A program made the translations under genes and the position numbers. A DNA stretch of 7,106 nucleotides from Bifidobacterium breve (GTDB lineage Bacteria > Actinomycetota > Actinomycetes > S36-B12 > UBA5976), in contig CAMATO010000051.1 of the NCBI GenBank assembly GCA_945861165.1, positions 1 through 7,106 on the forward strand, read 5' to 3'. Each line of letters opens with the position of its first letter. The stretch's first letter is position 1. Positions 6,398 to 7,106 of the stretch are shown here, piece by piece. Below the pieces are notes generated by a model. That model searched no databases, was not told the origin of the DNA, and worked only from the letters and a program-made list of their open reading frames with translations.

Positions 6398-7106
6398 TCG
6401 AAAAGTCTGTGGAAATATTTACCAAAGAAATTGCATTAGCTAATTTAAAAACTTTCAGAGTTGAATTAACTGATCCCATGCGGGGAGTTAGTTTTCGCGA
6501 AGGTGTTTTAATTAAAGGTGAATTTGGTTGGTCGGAGTTTGCCCCATTTGCTCACCATTCAATAGAACATGCCACCCGATGGTTACAAGCAGCTTTAGAA
6601 ATGGCTTGGACAGAATTACCTAAACCCCAAAGTATGCAAGTTGCTGTAAATGCAATTTCGACGAGTCCAGATCCACTCAAGGCATTGGCAATATTGGATG
6701 ACACGGGCTGTAAAACTTTAAAAATAAAATTATCTGGAACAAGTATTGAAAGTGATCTCGAATTTTTACGAGGAATAGTTGAGGCAAGAAAAGACATAAC
6801 TTTCAGAATTGATTTTAATGGCAGTCTGCAACTAGAAACAGCACTAAGTTATTGCAGTGAGTTATCCGAATTCAATGTTGAATATGTGGAACAACCCTGT
6901 GCAAACTTAAATGAAATTAGGGACCTAAAAGAACAAACAGAAATGAAAATAGCAATTGATGAAAACCTTAGAATCAATGCTGACTCCACAAATCCAGCCC
7001 ATATTAAAGCCATTACAGCTCTTGCCGATTATGTAGTAATAAAACCAATTCCAGTTGGTGGGATAAAAAGATTTCTCAGCATTGCCGAGCAGGTATTTAC
7101 TGAAGG
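6394..7106 (+). CDS. menC: o-Succinylbenzoate synthase MenC, 5' part (runs off the window)
   Basis: A frame open from 6394 to the window end (237 codons plus 2 nt) encodes an enolase-superfamily protein. Counting from the TTG: MRGVSFREG (29-37) and GWSEFAPF (45-52) are substrate-loop features of actinobacterial MenC; the KxK pair is Lys110/Lys112 (LKIKLSG); metal ligands are Asp140 (RIDFNG), Glu166 (VEQPC) and Asp189 (IAIDEN); and the second catalytic lysine is Lys217 (VVIKPIPVGG). It dehydrates SHCHC, the MenD/MenH product, to o-succinylbenzoate. The proposed start, TTG at 6394, overlaps the menB stop in TTGA (6394-6397); GTG at 6409 is an alternative five codons later. An ATG at 6478 is too far in, because it would cut the first strand. 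Family members are about 320 residues, so roughly a quarter is missing. The rest of the men pathway (menD) may follow. Confidence 0.93.
   Translation, partial: MIEKSVEIFTKEIALANLKTFRVELTDPMRGVSFREGVLIKGEFGWSEFAPFAHHSIEHATRWLQAALEMAWTELPKPQSMQVAVNAISTSPDPLKALAILDDTGCKTLKIKLSGTSIESDLEFLRGIVEARKDITFRIDFNGSLQLETALSYCSELSEFNVEYVEQPCANLNEIRDLKEQTEMKIAIDENLRINADSTNPAHIKAITALADYVVIKPIPVGGIKRFLSIAEQVFTE

Noticed and set aside
6552..6797. An 81-codon minus-strand open frame at the right end.
   Set aside because: It is antisense to menC, whose frame carries the enolase-superfamily catalytic residues; the minus-strand peptide has no motif.
1..7106. Search by eye for tRNA genes, CRISPR repeats, insertion-sequence ends and long direct or inverted repeats.
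   Set aside because: None was seen. Coding sequence fills the window apart from gaps of 3 and 33 nt, leaving no room for such elements.

Overview
The window is a tightly packed, AT-rich bacterial chromosome segment. It carries two linked respiratory modules: System II cytochrome c maturation (end of a ResA-like thioredoxin, ccdA, resB, ccsB) and menaquinone biosynthesis (menA, menE, menB, start of menC). A small DUF4229-type membrane protein sits between them. The layout (ResA-CcdA-ResB-CcsB, DUF4229, then men genes with a short MenE and a MenC of the actinobacterial type) matches Actinobacteria; mycobacteria have the same neighbourhood in looser form. The low GC, small gaps and use of TTG and GTG starts suggest a streamlined low-GC actinobacterium, such as a planktonic freshwater or marine lineage (for example Nanopelagicales-like). 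That placement is inference; no marker gene in the window fixes it.

Layout: 1-96 (+) is the C-terminal tail of a ResA-like protein. 93-824 (+) ccdA, 821-2356 (+) resB and 2353-3174 (+) ccsB are joined by 4-nt start/stop overlaps. 3178-3432 (+) is the DUF4229-like gene, 3 nt after ccsB. It meets menA (4334-3429, -) tail to tail, with the two stop codons sharing bases. menE (5497-4331, -) lies upstream of menA and overlaps it. A 33-nt divergent gap separates menE from menB (5531-6397, +), which overlaps the start of menC (6394 to the window edge, +).

How the genes work together: CcdA passes electrons across the membrane to ResA, which reduces apocytochrome c. ResB and CcsB form the membrane complex that delivers and ligates heme. 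MenC makes o-succinylbenzoate, MenE activates it to the CoA thioester, MenB cyclises it to 1,4-dihydroxy-2-naphthoyl-CoA, and MenA prenylates 1,4-dihydroxy-2-naphthoate to demethylmenaquinone. The products, menaquinone and c-type cytochromes, meet in the bc complex of the respiratory chain.

The main surprise is MenB. Its active site has the glycine of the bicarbonate-dependent E. coli/Bacillus type, not the aspartate of the mycobacterial type. I see no RNA gene, CRISPR array, mobile element or clear intrinsic terminator, and no gene-free stretch longer than 33 nt. Most of the window is well-understood core metabolism rather than a new system.
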